Assembly (NCBI GenBank): GCA_013360825.1
Contig: JABWAY010000193.1
Location: 1 to 7,686, forward strand
DNA: 7,686 nucleotides
DNA from: Candidatus Brocadiia bacterium
GTDB taxonomy: Bacteria > Planctomycetota > MHYJ01 > WSZJ01
Reading direction: 5' to 3'
Part shown: positions 1 to 6,433 of the stretch, in pieces
Layout: every line of letters starts with the position of its first letter
Numbering within the stretch: the first letter of the stretch is position 1
Position numbers and translations under genes: made by a program
Notes under the pieces: generated by a model
The model's database searches: none
What the model saw: only the letters and a program-made list of their open reading frames with translations
Told to the model about the DNA's origin: nothing

Positions 1-402
1 ATCTACGAGGCGGGGGCGAACTGGCGCGGGCTCGCGGACGCGCGCCACAACAGGGGCGTCGCGGCGCTCTGCCAGGGCGACAGCCAGGGCGCCATCCGCG
101 AATTCAACCACTCCTCGGAGGCCGCCGCTTCCGCCGAGGAACGCGACCTGGCGGCCCAGACGATCTTCAACATGGCCGTCGCCCACGCACAGGCGGGGAG
201 CGCCGACCTCGCGCGCCGGGCCTGTCAGGCGGCGCGGGCGGAGTTCGCGCACCTGGCGGACACGGACGGCACCCGCCGCACCCAGGAACTCCTGGAGCTG
301 ATCCCGCTCGTCAACGAGGCGGATCCCGGGGAGAAGCTCCTCGCCCTGGCCTACCCGATGCGCACGCGCCTCACCTACCAGGCGGCGCGGATGTCCGCGT
401 AG
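1..402 (+). CDS. TPR-like repeat protein, C-terminal part (5' end outside window)
   Basis: The frame is open from the first base and ends with TAG at 400-402, giving 133 residues of a longer protein. A methionine at 172 exists, but the same frame upstream of it reads as good protein, so it is not the start. The fragment is almost wholly helical and alanine/arginine-rich. Two helical-pair units are visible: around residues 17-40 (RGVAALCQGDSQGAIREF) and 52-80 (AAQTIFNMAVAHAQAGSADL). The pattern of small residues with A-x-x-x-x-G-D/S matches tetratricopeptide repeats. Such C-terminal repeats usually act as protein-binding scaffolds, often behind a kinase, sigma-factor or adenylyl-cyclase domain, but that part is not visible here, so no specific function is given. 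It converges on the radical SAM gene with a 46 bp gap. The TPR call is a motif judgement; another alpha-solenoid repeat is possible. Confidence 0.72.
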   Translation: MYEAGANWRGLADARHNRGVAALCQGDSQGAIREFNHSSEAAASAEERDLAAQTIFNMAVAHAQAGSADLARRACQAARAEFAHLADTDGTRRTQELLELIPLVNEADPGEKLLALAYPMRTRLTYQAARMSA

Positions 403-415
403 CCCGGGCCCCGGG
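403..415 (+). terminator. Short GC hairpin between convergent genes (weak terminator candidate)
   Basis: CCCGG-GCC-CCGGG immediately follows the TAG of the left-edge gene. The 5 bp GC stem has a 3-base loop and no T-run on either strand. It is the only hairpin noticed in the 46 bp gap between the convergent genes, so a role in ending transcription is possible. In DNA this GC-rich, chance is also a fair explanation. Confidence 0.22.
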
Positions 416-448
416 TCGGGCGGACGGCGCCACCCGCGCCGCGTCCCC

Positions 449-1555
449 TCAGACCCCGAGCTTCTCCGCGCGCGGCCCGGGCTTCGCCGGATGCTGCGGC
501 TTCCCCGCGTCCACCCAGTTCCCGACCTGCCCCCCGCGCCCGGGCACCCCCTCCGCGAGCCCCCGCGTCAGGACATGCCAGCAGAACGCGCAGTGATTGG
601 TCGTCGCGCCGGGAAGCGCACCCGGGTCCTTCGCCAGCACCTCGTCGCGGATCGCCAGCAGCCCCTTCGAAAACACCTTTCCCACGTACGGGTGCGCCCG
701 CCCGCGCTTCAGGATCTCCCGCGCCGAATGTTCCCGGATGTTCCCGATCGTGAGCTGGTCCAGGTCGCTGGCGAACCCGCAGCAGGGTTTGACCTCCCCT
801 CGCGGATTGACGATGAACGCCTGCCCGGGCCCCTCGCACCAGTCCTCCCGGAACCAGCTCCCGTCCCAGTTGTCCGCGAGCGTTTCCGCCCGCTCCACGG
901 CGGCCAGGTGATTGAAATTCAGCGTCGCGCTCACCTCCGGGGCCACCATCATCCAGCACCCCAGGAGGGGAGAGAACTCCACGAATCCCCCGAGCACTTT
1001 CGCCAGCGCCTGCACCTTCTCAAGACCCTTCGCCGGCGCCTCGCTCGCATACGCGATCGTCAGGATGTCGTCCCGGCGGCTGACCTTCGCCGCGCTCCGC
1101 GCGAACTGCGCCAGCGTCTCGACCCGGACGGGGTGCCAGCGGTCGACCGAGACGGAGAACCGCCCCGTCCACCCCGCGCGGAGCACGCGCCGCAGCGTCG
1201 CCTCCAGCTGGGGGACGTCGCGCCACCAGGCGCCGTTGGTGCTGATCTTGTCGAAGCGGAATCCGAGTTTCGAGGCGTGCCGGGTGACGCGCTCGAGGAA
1301 TTCCGGGAACAGGAAGGGTTCGCCGCCGGTGAAGCCGAGGGTGCGGATCCCCAGCGCAGCGCACTCGGTCGTGAAGCGTTTCGCGGTCGCGATGTCGAGG
1401 CGGTCGGTCCATTCGATCGGCACGCAGCAGTGGGCGCAGTTGAGGTTGCAGCGGTAGGTGCCGCTGAACGAGAGGTAGTTGGGGCGGAAGATGCGGCGCC
1501 GGGAGCGCGTGCGGGATTCGCCGCGGGCGAGCGGGGGAGGGGGCGGCGTGGACAT
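449..1555 (-). CDS. Radical SAM protein with SPASM-like C-terminal cysteines
   Basis: The predicted protein is 368 aa and cytoplasmic, with no signal peptide. The radical SAM cluster motif CxxxCxxC is at C36, C40 and C43 (TYRCNLNCAHCC) and binds the [4Fe-4S] cluster that cleaves S-adenosylmethionine. The SAM-binding GGEP motif is at residues 77-80, and STNGAW at 105-110 sits on a later barrel strand. Behind the barrel are C240, C258-C259 and a CxxC at C322/C325. This is the layout of SPASM/twitch auxiliary-cluster domains in enzymes that modify peptides, proteins or small molecules. No substrate can be named, and no precursor peptide gene was seen next to it. The ATG at 1555 was chosen because codons upstream in the same frame translate to low-complexity Arg/Asp/Gly sequence antisense to the neighbouring gene. 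No Shine-Dalgarno is present; a TAGATT box lies 7 bases upstream. The basic, proline-rich first 21 residues are probably disordered. Confidence 0.9.
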   Translation of the reverse strand: MSTPPPPPLARGESRTRSRRRIFRPNYLSFSGTYRCNLNCAHCCVPIEWTDRLDIATAKRFTTECAALGIRTLGFTGGEPFLFPEFLERVTRHASKLGFRFDKISTNGAWWRDVPQLEATLRRVLRAGWTGRFSVSVDRWHPVRVETLAQFARSAAKVSRRDDILTIAYASEAPAKGLEKVQALAKVLGGFVEFSPLLGCWMMVAPEVSATLNFNHLAAVERAETLADNWDGSWFREDWCEGPGQAFIVNPRGEVKPCCGFASDLDQLTIGNIREHSAREILKRGRAHPYVGKVFSKGLLAIRDEVLAKDPGALPGATTNHCAFCWHVLTRGLAEGVPGRGGQVGNWVDAGKPQHPAKPGPRAEKLGV

Positions 1556-1562
1556 GGGGGAG

Positions 1563-1568
1563 AATCTA
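1563..1568 (-). promoter_or_regulatory. Possible -10 box (TAGATT) just upstream of the radical SAM start
   Basis: On the minus strand TAGATT is followed by CTCCCCC and then the ATG. The distance would place the transcription start on or next to the start codon, and no Shine-Dalgarno is present, so a leaderless mRNA is possible. No convincing -35 was identified. One six-base match is weak evidence. Confidence 0.22.
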
Positions 1569-1634
1569 CCGGAGAAGGGCGCGTTCAGGGGGGACTGTTC
1601 GCGTCGGGGTGGGGAATGGTCGCGCGCAAATGAA

Positions 1635-1660
1635 GGAGGCCGGCGTCGCCGCCGGCCTCC
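1635..1660 (-). terminator. Rho-independent terminator closing the minus-strand pair
   Basis: A perfect 10 bp inverted repeat (GGAGGCCGGC / GCCGGCCTCC) with a 6-base loop begins 23 bases beyond the TAG of the Spy-like gene. On the minus strand the stem is followed by TTCATTT, a short T-rich tail. Its strength, position and orientation fit the end of transcription for the two genes to its right, separating them from the radical SAM gene. The tail is imperfect, so termination may be partial. Confidence 0.68.
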
Positions 1661-1683
1661 TGTTCGAATGCGCTGCCGGAAGA

Positions 1684-2439
1684 CTACCGGTTGCCGCCGC
1701 CCTGACCGCGTCCGCCGCCTCCACCTCCGAATCCGCCCATCCCGCCGCCGAACATCCGCATCGGCTCCTTGGCGATCTCGTCGTACTTCACCCCCTGCTC
1801 CGTGGTGAGAACGGCCTTGATCTTCGTGTTCGTGTCGTTCCGGACCTCCTCCATCTTCGCCCGCGGGTCGGAACCCTCCTCGCGGTTCGTCCAGACGCCC
1901 CGGATCGCCTCCATCTGGACCTTCAGGATGTCGCCGACCTGGGTCTTCTGCTGTTCCGTCAGGCCCAATTCCTTGGCCAGATTGTCCAGCATCGCGGTCT
2001 GCGCCGTCGCCATCCACTGGTCCCGCCGCTTGGAATCCGCCTCCGCGCGCTCCTTCTCGCGGGCCGCGAGCACCGCCTCCACCGCGATCTTGACTTCCTC
2101 GTCCGTCGCCCGCGTCGTGTCGCCGCCCTTGGGGGCCGGCGCCGGCTTCTCGAGGGCGGCGATCGAGGTCGCCTGCGACTCCTGCGCGGACCGGACCTGG
2201 CCGACGTCCTGCCGGATCTTCTCGATTTCGCGGGCGACCTCCTGGAGCGACGCGGGGCCGGACGTGCGGGCCGCGGCGTCAGCGATCTCGCCACCCGCCG
2301 GCTGGCCGTCCACCTTCGCGAGGCGATCTTCCAGCGACGCCAGCGTCGCGTTCGTTCTCCGGATCTCGACCCAGGCGAAGACGCCGACGGCACAGGCGAG
2401 AAGCGAGAAGAAGAGACCCGCCGCGGAACACTTCTGCAT
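1684..2439 (-). CDS. Membrane-anchored Spy/CpxP-like protein with LTxxQ motifs and glycine-rich tail
   Basis: The predicted protein is 251 aa. An N-terminal hydrophobic helix at about residues 7-24 would anchor it with the rest in the periplasm. An LLAC at 13-16 resembles a lipobox, but hydrophobic sequence continues after the Cys, so a plain membrane anchor is preferred. Residues 30-92 form a charged helix with heptad-like spacing, probably a coiled coil. Residues 115-225 are helical and carry two LTxxQ-type motifs, LGLTEQQ at 158-164 and LTTEQ at 211-215, each followed by a helix. Such motifs occur in the Spy/CpxP/Zra family of periplasmic chaperones and stress or metal sensors, although those proteins lack an inner-membrane anchor. 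The last 20 residues are nearly all Gly with a few Met, Phe, Arg, Gln and Asn. GGAGG lies 4 bases before the ATG. It is 77 bp downstream of the frameshifted gene on the same strand and ends at a terminator. Family placement rests on motifs only. Confidence 0.82.
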   Translation of the reverse strand: MQKCSAAGLFFSLLACAVGVFAWVEIRRTNATLASLEDRLAKVDGQPAGGEIADAAARTSGPASLQEVAREIEKIRQDVGQVRSAQESQATSIAALEKPAPAPKGGDTTRATDEEVKIAVEAVLAAREKERAEADSKRRDQWMATAQTAMLDNLAKELGLTEQQKTQVGDILKVQMEAIRGVWTNREEGSDPRAKMEEVRNDTNTKIKAVLTTEQGVKYDEIAKEPMRMFGGGMGGFGGGGGGRGQGGGNR

Positions 2440-2455
2440 AGAACCTCCAGTTTGG

Positions 2456-2472
2456 GCCTGCTCGGGGCAGGC
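2456..2472 (-). other. Small hairpin in the leader of the Spy-like gene
   Basis: GCCTGC-CCCGA-GCAGGC on the minus strand forms a 6 bp stem with a 5-base loop. It lies 10 bases before the GGAGG of the Spy-like gene and about 45 bases past the frame-corrected stop of the gene upstream. No T-run follows, so it is not a standard terminator. It could be a partial terminator, an mRNA processing or stability element, or chance. Confidence 0.25.
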
Positions 2473-2516
2473 GTTATCCAGATGTTACGGGAATCGGGCC
2501 CCGGATGTTGGGGGAA

Positions 2517-2710
2517 TCACTCCCGGGGAAGCTCGATCGGGACTTCCCGGGTCTTCTTCAGGCCGGAGAGATGGTCGGTCACGGTGATGATGAGCGTGCA
2601 GGTGCCGGGTCCGGCCATCTTTGGGATCGTGAAGTCGTTCGTCCAGGTCACGACCGGGGCATTCCCCTCCCCGTCGATGGTTTTGAACTCCGGTTCATTG
2701 AGCAGGACGG
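2517..2710 (-). pseudogene. Out-of-frame C-terminal part of the anchored NTF2-like protein
   Basis: Read one base out of register with the upstream open frame, this stretch encodes about 64 residues, starting AVLLNEPEF (the first Ala needs the restored base) and ending in VPIELPRE before TGA at 2517-2519. Its alternation of hydrophobic and polar residues, as in VVTWTNDFTIP and CTLIITVTDHL, is typical beta-sheet protein and continues the sheet-like second domain of the gene. The frame in use before the break instead ends after 20 residues of Ser/Arg/Pro-rich sequence. This segment is therefore read as the true C-terminus, displaced by a one-base deletion in the G-run at 2711-2714. It has no start signal of its own. 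The deletion may be real or a sequencing error. Confidence 0.7.
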
Positions 2711-3334
2711 CCCCTCGGGGCCGAGAAGGCGGACGCCGTCGGTGAGGGCCATCCGGAAGTTCGCGCCTTTCTTCTCATGCTTCATGCCGCGACACACGTA
2801 GGTCATGTGGACTTTCCAGGTTGCGCCGCCGTCGCTGACGGTGATCTCGGGCTTGTCGATCGTCATCCCGTCGCCGGAGACCGGGGCCTCGGAGGAGCCT
2901 CCGCCGATCAGCCCCTTGCCGTCGATGCTCACCTCGACGACCTTCCACGTGCCGCCATCCTCGCGGAGGTTGAGGGTGATCGTGCGGGTCTTGGAGTCCC
3001 GGCCGGTGACGGCGGCCCCGACCGTCGCGGTCGTGACGCCGTTGCTGTGGTTGATGTGGCGCTGCGTGATCGACCAGCTCTTCCCCCAGGCCTCCGGCGC
3101 GTCGGCGAGCATGCCGAGAAGGGCGGGAGCGAGCGCGGGGTCGGCCATGGCCTTGACGTCGGCCTCCTTTCCGTCCGCCATCGCGGTCAGGAATTTCTCG
3201 CCCGCCTCGACCGGCGCCTTGGTCGCGCCCAGGATGAGGACGAAACAGCCGCCGATGCCGAGGCCGCCGAGGAGTAGAAGGCCGCCGCATCCGAGCGCGA
3301 TCCACTTGAACGCCTTGCCCTGGCTGTGGGTCAT
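2648..3334 (-). CDS. Membrane-anchored protein with NTF2-like (DUF4878-type) domain, apparently frameshifted
   Basis: The open frame as it stands is 228 aa; the corrected gene would span 2517-3334 and give 272 aa. A strong transmembrane helix rich in Gly and Leu covers residues 11-36. Residues 40-140 (from AGEKFLTAMADGKEADV to TWKVVEVSIDG) have the helix-then-curved-sheet pattern of NTF2-like/DUF4878 lipid- or ligand-binding domains. From residue 157 a second beta-rich region begins, and the frame breaks after residue 208 (LLGPEG). Adding one G to the G4 run at 2711-2714 joins it smoothly to AVLLNEPEF. The break lies inside an inverted repeat (GGCCCC-GA-GGGGCC), a site prone to sequencing or replication slips. 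The ATG has CGGAGA 6-7 bases upstream, and an in-frame extension to 3670 is rejected because it runs antisense to the thioredoxin gene. It probably sits in a minus-strand unit with the Spy-like gene. Function unknown; it probably faces the periplasm. Confidence 0.8.
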   Translation of the reverse strand: MTHSQGKAFKWIALGCGGLLLLGGLGIGGCFVLILGATKAPVEAGEKFLTAMADGKEADVKAMADPALAPALLGMLADAPEAWGKSWSITQRHINHSNGVTTATVGAAVTGRDSKTRTITLNLREDGGTWKVVEVSIDGKGLIGGGSSEAPVSGDGMTIDKPEITVSDGGATWKVHMTYVCRGMKHEKKGANFRMALTDGVRLLGPEGPSCSMNRSSKPSTGRGMPRS

Positions 3335-3350
3335 GGTGGTCTCCGGGAAA

Positions 3351-3377
3351 TTGGGTCCGAGTGGATTGTGCCATAAT
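3351..3377 (+). promoter_or_regulatory. Candidate promoter for the thioredoxin-like lipoprotein gene (-10 region readable on both strands)
   Basis: TTGGGT (3351-3356) and CATAAT (3372-3377) are 15 bases apart. The -10 lies 6 bases before the GTG at 3384, so the transcript could begin at or beside the start codon. CCATAATGG (3371-3379) is almost a palindrome and gives CATTAT on the minus strand, 38 bases before the divergent ATG at 3334, so one element could serve both genes. The whole gap between the two starts is only 49 bp. The spacing is shorter than the ideal 17, hence moderate confidence. Confidence 0.35.
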
Positions 3378-3383
3378 GGGAGT

Positions 3384-4025
3384 GTGAGGCCCGTTCTTCT
3401 GGCGATTCTGGCCGCGCTCACCGGGTGCGGACGCCCGGGCGGGGCGGCGCCGCCCTCCCCGGAGGCACGGGGGGGCGTTCCGGCCGCGTCCCCCGCTCCG
3501 GCCGCGGCTCCCGCGTGGCTCCCCGACGCGGGGGCCGAGCTGATCGGGACCCCGGCCCGGGATTTTGCCGGACTCACCGACTGGTTGAACTCTCCGCCGC
3601 TCGCGCTCGCGGACCTCCGGGGGCGGGTCGCCCTCGTCCGGTTCTGGACCTCCGGCTGCTCCCTGTGCACGGTCAGCGCCCCGGTCCTGAACGATCTCGA
3701 CCGGCGATTCCGGGAGCGCGGACTCGTCGTGATCGGCGTTCACCACCCGAAGACACGGGACGGGCGGGACCCGGCCCGCATGCGGGCCGCGGCGGAGCGC
3801 CTCGGGTTCGCCTTTCCCGTCGCGCAGGACCTCGGCTGGGACACGGTCAAGGCCTGGTGGCTCGACGGAAACGACCGCGCGTACACCTCCTCGGCCTTCC
3901 TGGTCGACAGGGACGGGATGATCCGCTGGGTCCATCCCGGCGGCGAGCTGCTCGCAGGGCCCGGGCCGGAAGGGGACGCCTGCCGTGCGCTGGAGTCGGC
4001 GATCGAAGCGGCGCTCGGGGAGTGA
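3384..4025 (+). CDS. Thioredoxin-fold (TlpA/DipZ-like) lipoprotein
   Basis: The predicted protein is 213 aa. The signal peptide ends in a lipobox LTGC with the lipidated Cys at 15, followed by a long Pro/Ala linker to about residue 47, so it should be tethered on the outer side of a membrane. Residues 50-210 are a redoxin domain: strand RVALVRFW, then C92-S-L-C95 (FWTSGCSLC), then GLVVIGVHHP at 113-122, then FLVDRDGMIRWVHPGGEL at 172-189. The GLVVIGVH block resembles the thioredoxin domain of DipZ/CcdA-TlpA proteins. The CxxC suggests thiol-disulfide exchange with periplasmic proteins. The residue normally cis-proline just before the FLVD strand appears to be Ser (S169), which would change substrate handling. 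The GTG start was chosen because it gives a compact lipoprotein signal; an in-frame ATG at 3333 would add 17 residues. No usable Shine-Dalgarno is present. The stop lies 9 bp from the convergent lipoprotein gene. Confidence 0.86.
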   Translation: MRPVLLAILAALTGCGRPGGAAPPSPEARGGVPAASPAPAAAPAWLPDAGAELIGTPARDFAGLTDWLNSPPLALADLRGRVALVRFWTSGCSLCTVSAPVLNDLDRRFRERGLVVIGVHHPKTRDGRDPARMRAAAERLGFAFPVAQDLGWDTVKAWWLDGNDRAYTSSAFLVDRDGMIRWVHPGGELLAGPGPEGDACRALESAIEAALGE

Positions 4026-4034
4026 CCCGCCGGC

Positions 4035-4607
4035 CTATTTCCGGTACGCGGACGCCTCGGCGCGGTCGATCTCCCCGGCGAACTCCTCCACCAGCCGGAC
4101 GTCCTGGTCGTGCAGCCGCTTCGCCTCCGTCCGCGGCGCCTTCAGCGCGGCGAGTGCCGCGTTGAGCTCGTCCGAGGCGGCGCGCTGGTCCTCCGGCGAC
4201 AGGTCCGGACGCAGCAGCTTCTCTTTCGCGACTTCCACGCGGAGGACGGAGGCCCGGTCCTCCACGCGCCCCACTTTCCGGATCATCAGGATCGCGCGGG
4301 CGACCGTGATCCGCTCGTCGATCCGGCAGTACTCGATGTAGTCCTGGAACTCGAATTTCCGCGCGAACGCGTCCGCCTCGGCCAGCGCGCTTCCCTCCAC
4401 CGGGACGGGGGACGGGCCGACCGGGACCTGCACCGTGGCGCGGATGCGGAGCCGGCGCTCCTCGGTCAGCGAGGCGATGTAGTTCAGGAGATGCCGCCGG
4501 GTCAGGTAGGGGCGGGAGTAGTCCAGGACGTCCGGAGGGGGATCCTTGGGGCGCGAGCATCCCGCGGCGGCGAGCAGGGCGGCAGCGAGGAATCGGAGGC
4601 GTCTCAT
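4035..4607 (-). CDS. Helical lipoprotein of unknown function
   Basis: The predicted protein is 190 aa. The N-terminus MRRLRFLAAALLAAAGC is a typical lipoprotein signal peptide with the lipidated Cys at 17, followed by a short SRPKDPPP linker. The remainder is highly charged and mostly helical: RRHLLNYIASLTEERRLRIRA near 37-57, then a region with VPVGPSPVPVEGS, then long helices from about residue 75 to the end rich in Glu, Arg, Ala and Leu, probably a coiled coil or helical bundle. No catalytic motif is recognised. The ATG is 31 bp downstream of the ettA stop on the same strand with only a weak GGGA ahead of it, so it is probably translated from the ettA transcript. It converges with the thioredoxin-like gene 9 bp away, leaving no room for a normal terminator. 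Function cannot be assigned. Confidence 0.8.
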   Translation of the reverse strand: MRRLRFLAAALLAAAGCSRPKDPPPDVLDYSRPYLTRRHLLNYIASLTEERRLRIRATVQVPVGPSPVPVEGSALAEADAFARKFEFQDYIEYCRIDERITVARAILMIRKVGRVEDRASVLRVEVAKEKLLRPDLSPEDQRAASDELNAALAALKAPRTEAKRLHDQDVRLVEEFAGEIDRAEASAYRK

Positions 4608-4638
4608 GGGTCCCGGGGCATTCTCGCCGATTCTCCGC

Positions 4639-6315
4639 TTAGCCGTGCGTGAGCTTCTTGTAGACGATCCGGTGCGGGCGCTCCGCCTCCTCGCCGATCT
4701 CCTCGCGGCGCCGGGCGATGTACGCCTGGTAGTTCCCCTCGAACCACCGGACCTTGCCGTCCCCCTCGAACGCGAGGATGTGCGTCGCGATCCGGTCCAG
4801 GAACCAGCGGTCGTGGGAGACGACCACCGCGCACCCCGCGAACGTGAGCAGCCCTTCCTCGAGGGAGCGAAGGGTGTCGACGTCGAGGTCGTTCGACGGT
4901 TCGTCGAGGATGATCAGGTTTCCGCCGCTCTTCAGGAGCTTCGCCAGCTGCACGCGGTTCCGTTCGCCGCCGGAGAGGTCGCCGACCCGCTTCTGCTGGT
5001 CGGTCCCGCGGAAATTGAACTTGGAGACGTAGGCGCGGGAGTTGATCCACGCCTTGCCGCATTTGAACTGGTCCATTCCGCCGGAGATTTCCTGGTACAC
5101 CGTGTTGTCCGCGGCGAGCGTTTCGCGGTTCTGGTCGACGTACGCGAGCTGGACGCTCGGGCCGAGACGGATCTCGCCGGAGTCCGGCTTGACGGCGCCG
5201 ATGATCATGCGCATCAGCGTCGACTTCCCGGCGCCGTTCGGGCCGATGACGCCGACGATGCCGCCGGGCGGAAGCGACAGGGTCAGGCGGTCGATGAGGA
5301 GGCGGTCGCCGAATCCCTTGCAGAGGTCCTTCGTCTCGAGGACGAGGTTTCCGAGCTTGGGCCCCGGGGGGATGCGGAGTTCCAGGTCGCTCTCCGTCGC
5401 CTCGGCCGCCTGCTCCAGCAGGGTTTCATACGCGGTGATGCGCGCCTTCGGCTTGGCCTGCCGCGCCCGCGGAGACATCCGGATCCACTCCAGCTCGCGC
5501 GCCAGCGTGCGCTCCCGCTGCTCCTCCGCCTTCTCCTCGAGCTCCAGCCGCTTCTTCTTCTGCTCCAGCCACGACGTGTAGTTCCCCTGCCACGGAATCC
5601 CGCGCCCGCGGTCGAGCTCCAGGATCCATCCCGCGACGTTGTCCAGGAAGTACCGGTCGTGCGTCACCGCGATGACGCTTCCCTTGAAATCCTTCAGGTA
5701 GTGCTCGAGCCACGCGACCGAGATCGCGTCCAGGTGGTTGGTGGGCTCGTCGAGGAGGAGGAGGTCGGGGGTGCGGAGGAGCGTCGTGCAGAGCGCCACG
5801 CGGCGGCGCTCGCCGCCGGAGAGGACGGCGACCTTCGCGTCCATCGGGGGGAGTTCGAGGGCGTCGGCGGCGATCTCCAGCTGGCGGTCGAGTTCCCAGG
5901 CGTTGCAGGCGTCGATTTTCTCCTGAAGCGCGGAGAGCTCGTCGAGCGCCTCCTGCATTTCATCGGCGTCGAGTTTCCCTTCGAGGCGCGTCCCGACTTC
6001 CTCATGTTTCCGGAGCAGGTCGCGCGTTTCGACGACGGCTTCCTCGAGGACGCCGCGGACGTCCTTTTTCAGGTCGAGGGCGGGTTCCTGTGGGACGTAG
6101 CCGATCTTGCACCCGGGCATGTGGTAGAGGCTGCCCTCGAAGTCCTTGTCCTGGCCCGCCATGATCCGGAGGAGGGTGGACTTTCCGGAGCCGTTGACGC
6201 CGAGGACGCCGATTTTGGCGCCGTAGTAGAAGGAGAGCGTGACGTCCTTGATGATGGTCTTGCGCTCGTAGGCCTTGGCGATGCGCTCCATCTGCATGAT
6301 GAACGGCGGGGGCAT
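4639..6315 (-). CDS. ettA: Energy-dependent translational throttle protein EttA (ABC-F ATPase)
   Basis: The predicted protein is 558 aa, against 555 in E. coli, and it matches that family along its whole length. ABC domain 1 has Walker A GVNGSGKST (39-47), signature LSGGE (165-169), Walker B LLLLDE with catalytic Glu190, and His219. The ABC-F linker (about 245-315, including ELEWIRMSPRARQAKPKARI) is the part that contacts P-site tRNA. Domain 2 has GPNGAGKST (358-366), LSGGE (447-451), LIILDE with Glu472, and His501. There are no membrane segments, as expected for a soluble ribosome factor. EttA binds the ribosomal E site and gates the first peptide bond according to the ATP/ADP ratio. The phrases VAGWILELDRG, NYTSWLEQK and RWFLDRIATHIL are EttA-typical rather than Uup-like. 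Start 6315 matches the family N-terminus and has CGGAG 8 bases upstream; a longer frame to 6450 would run into the divergent ppa gene. The second domain has DEPSNDLD where DEPTNDLD is usual. Confidence 0.96.
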   Translation of the reverse strand: MPPPFIMQMERIAKAYERKTIIKDVTLSFYYGAKIGVLGVNGSGKSTLLRIMAGQDKDFEGSLYHMPGCKIGYVPQEPALDLKKDVRGVLEEAVVETRDLLRKHEEVGTRLEGKLDADEMQEALDELSALQEKIDACNAWELDRQLEIAADALELPPMDAKVAVLSGGERRRVALCTTLLRTPDLLLLDEPTNHLDAISVAWLEHYLKDFKGSVIAVTHDRYFLDNVAGWILELDRGRGIPWQGNYTSWLEQKKKRLELEEKAEEQRERTLARELEWIRMSPRARQAKPKARITAYETLLEQAAEATESDLELRIPPGPKLGNLVLETKDLCKGFGDRLLIDRLTLSLPPGGIVGVIGPNGAGKSTLMRMIIGAVKPDSGEIRLGPSVQLAYVDQNRETLAADNTVYQEISGGMDQFKCGKAWINSRAYVSKFNFRGTDQQKRVGDLSGGERNRVQLAKLLKSGGNLIILDEPSNDLDVDTLRSLEEGLLTFAGCAVVVSHDRWFLDRIATHILAFEGDGKVRWFEGNYQAYIARRREEIGEEAERPHRIVYKKLTHG

Positions 6316-6433
6316 GGGGATCGGCTCCGGGAAGAAATTGAGGGGTGGGGAGGATAGCGCGGGAGGGGCGGCTTGGCACCCGAAACTGAACGGCGGGCCC
6401 GCGGATGCGAGACAGACGGGCCGAAATGGTGTG

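Noticed and set aside
491..1633. 380-codon open frame on the plus strand opposite the radical SAM gene
   Set aside because: The translation is Arg/Pro/Ala-rich without any recognisable motif; it is antisense to a gene with clear catalytic motifs.
1711..1750. Repeated CCGCC units suggesting a DNA repeat
   Set aside because: They are glycine codons of the Gly-rich tail of the Spy-like protein, not an independent repeat element.
1556..2017. Extension of the radical SAM frame to an upstream ATG at 2017
   Set aside because: The added 154 residues are Gly/Arg/Asp-rich, run through a terminator hairpin and lie over the Spy-like gene in another frame.
2709..2722. Programmed -1 frameshifting as the explanation of the broken NTF2-like gene
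   Set aside because: The G-run would allow a -1 slip, but no X-XXY-YYZ heptamer, upstream Shine-Dalgarno stimulator or well-spaced downstream structure was found, so deletion or sequencing error is simpler.
3335..3670. Upstream extension of the NTF2-like frame to 3670
   Set aside because: It is antisense to the thioredoxin-like lipoprotein; the ATG at 3334 has a good GGAG site and directly precedes the membrane helix.
2775..3935. 386-codon open frame on the minus strand across both divergent genes
   Set aside because: The product is Arg/Gly/Pro-rich and crosses a promoter region and two well-supported genes.
4546..6357. 603-codon open frame on the plus strand opposite ettA
   Set aside because: The translation is low-complexity Leu/Val/Arg/Asp/Glu sequence with no domain, and is the mirror of ettA in GC-rich DNA. 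The minus strand has every EttA motif.
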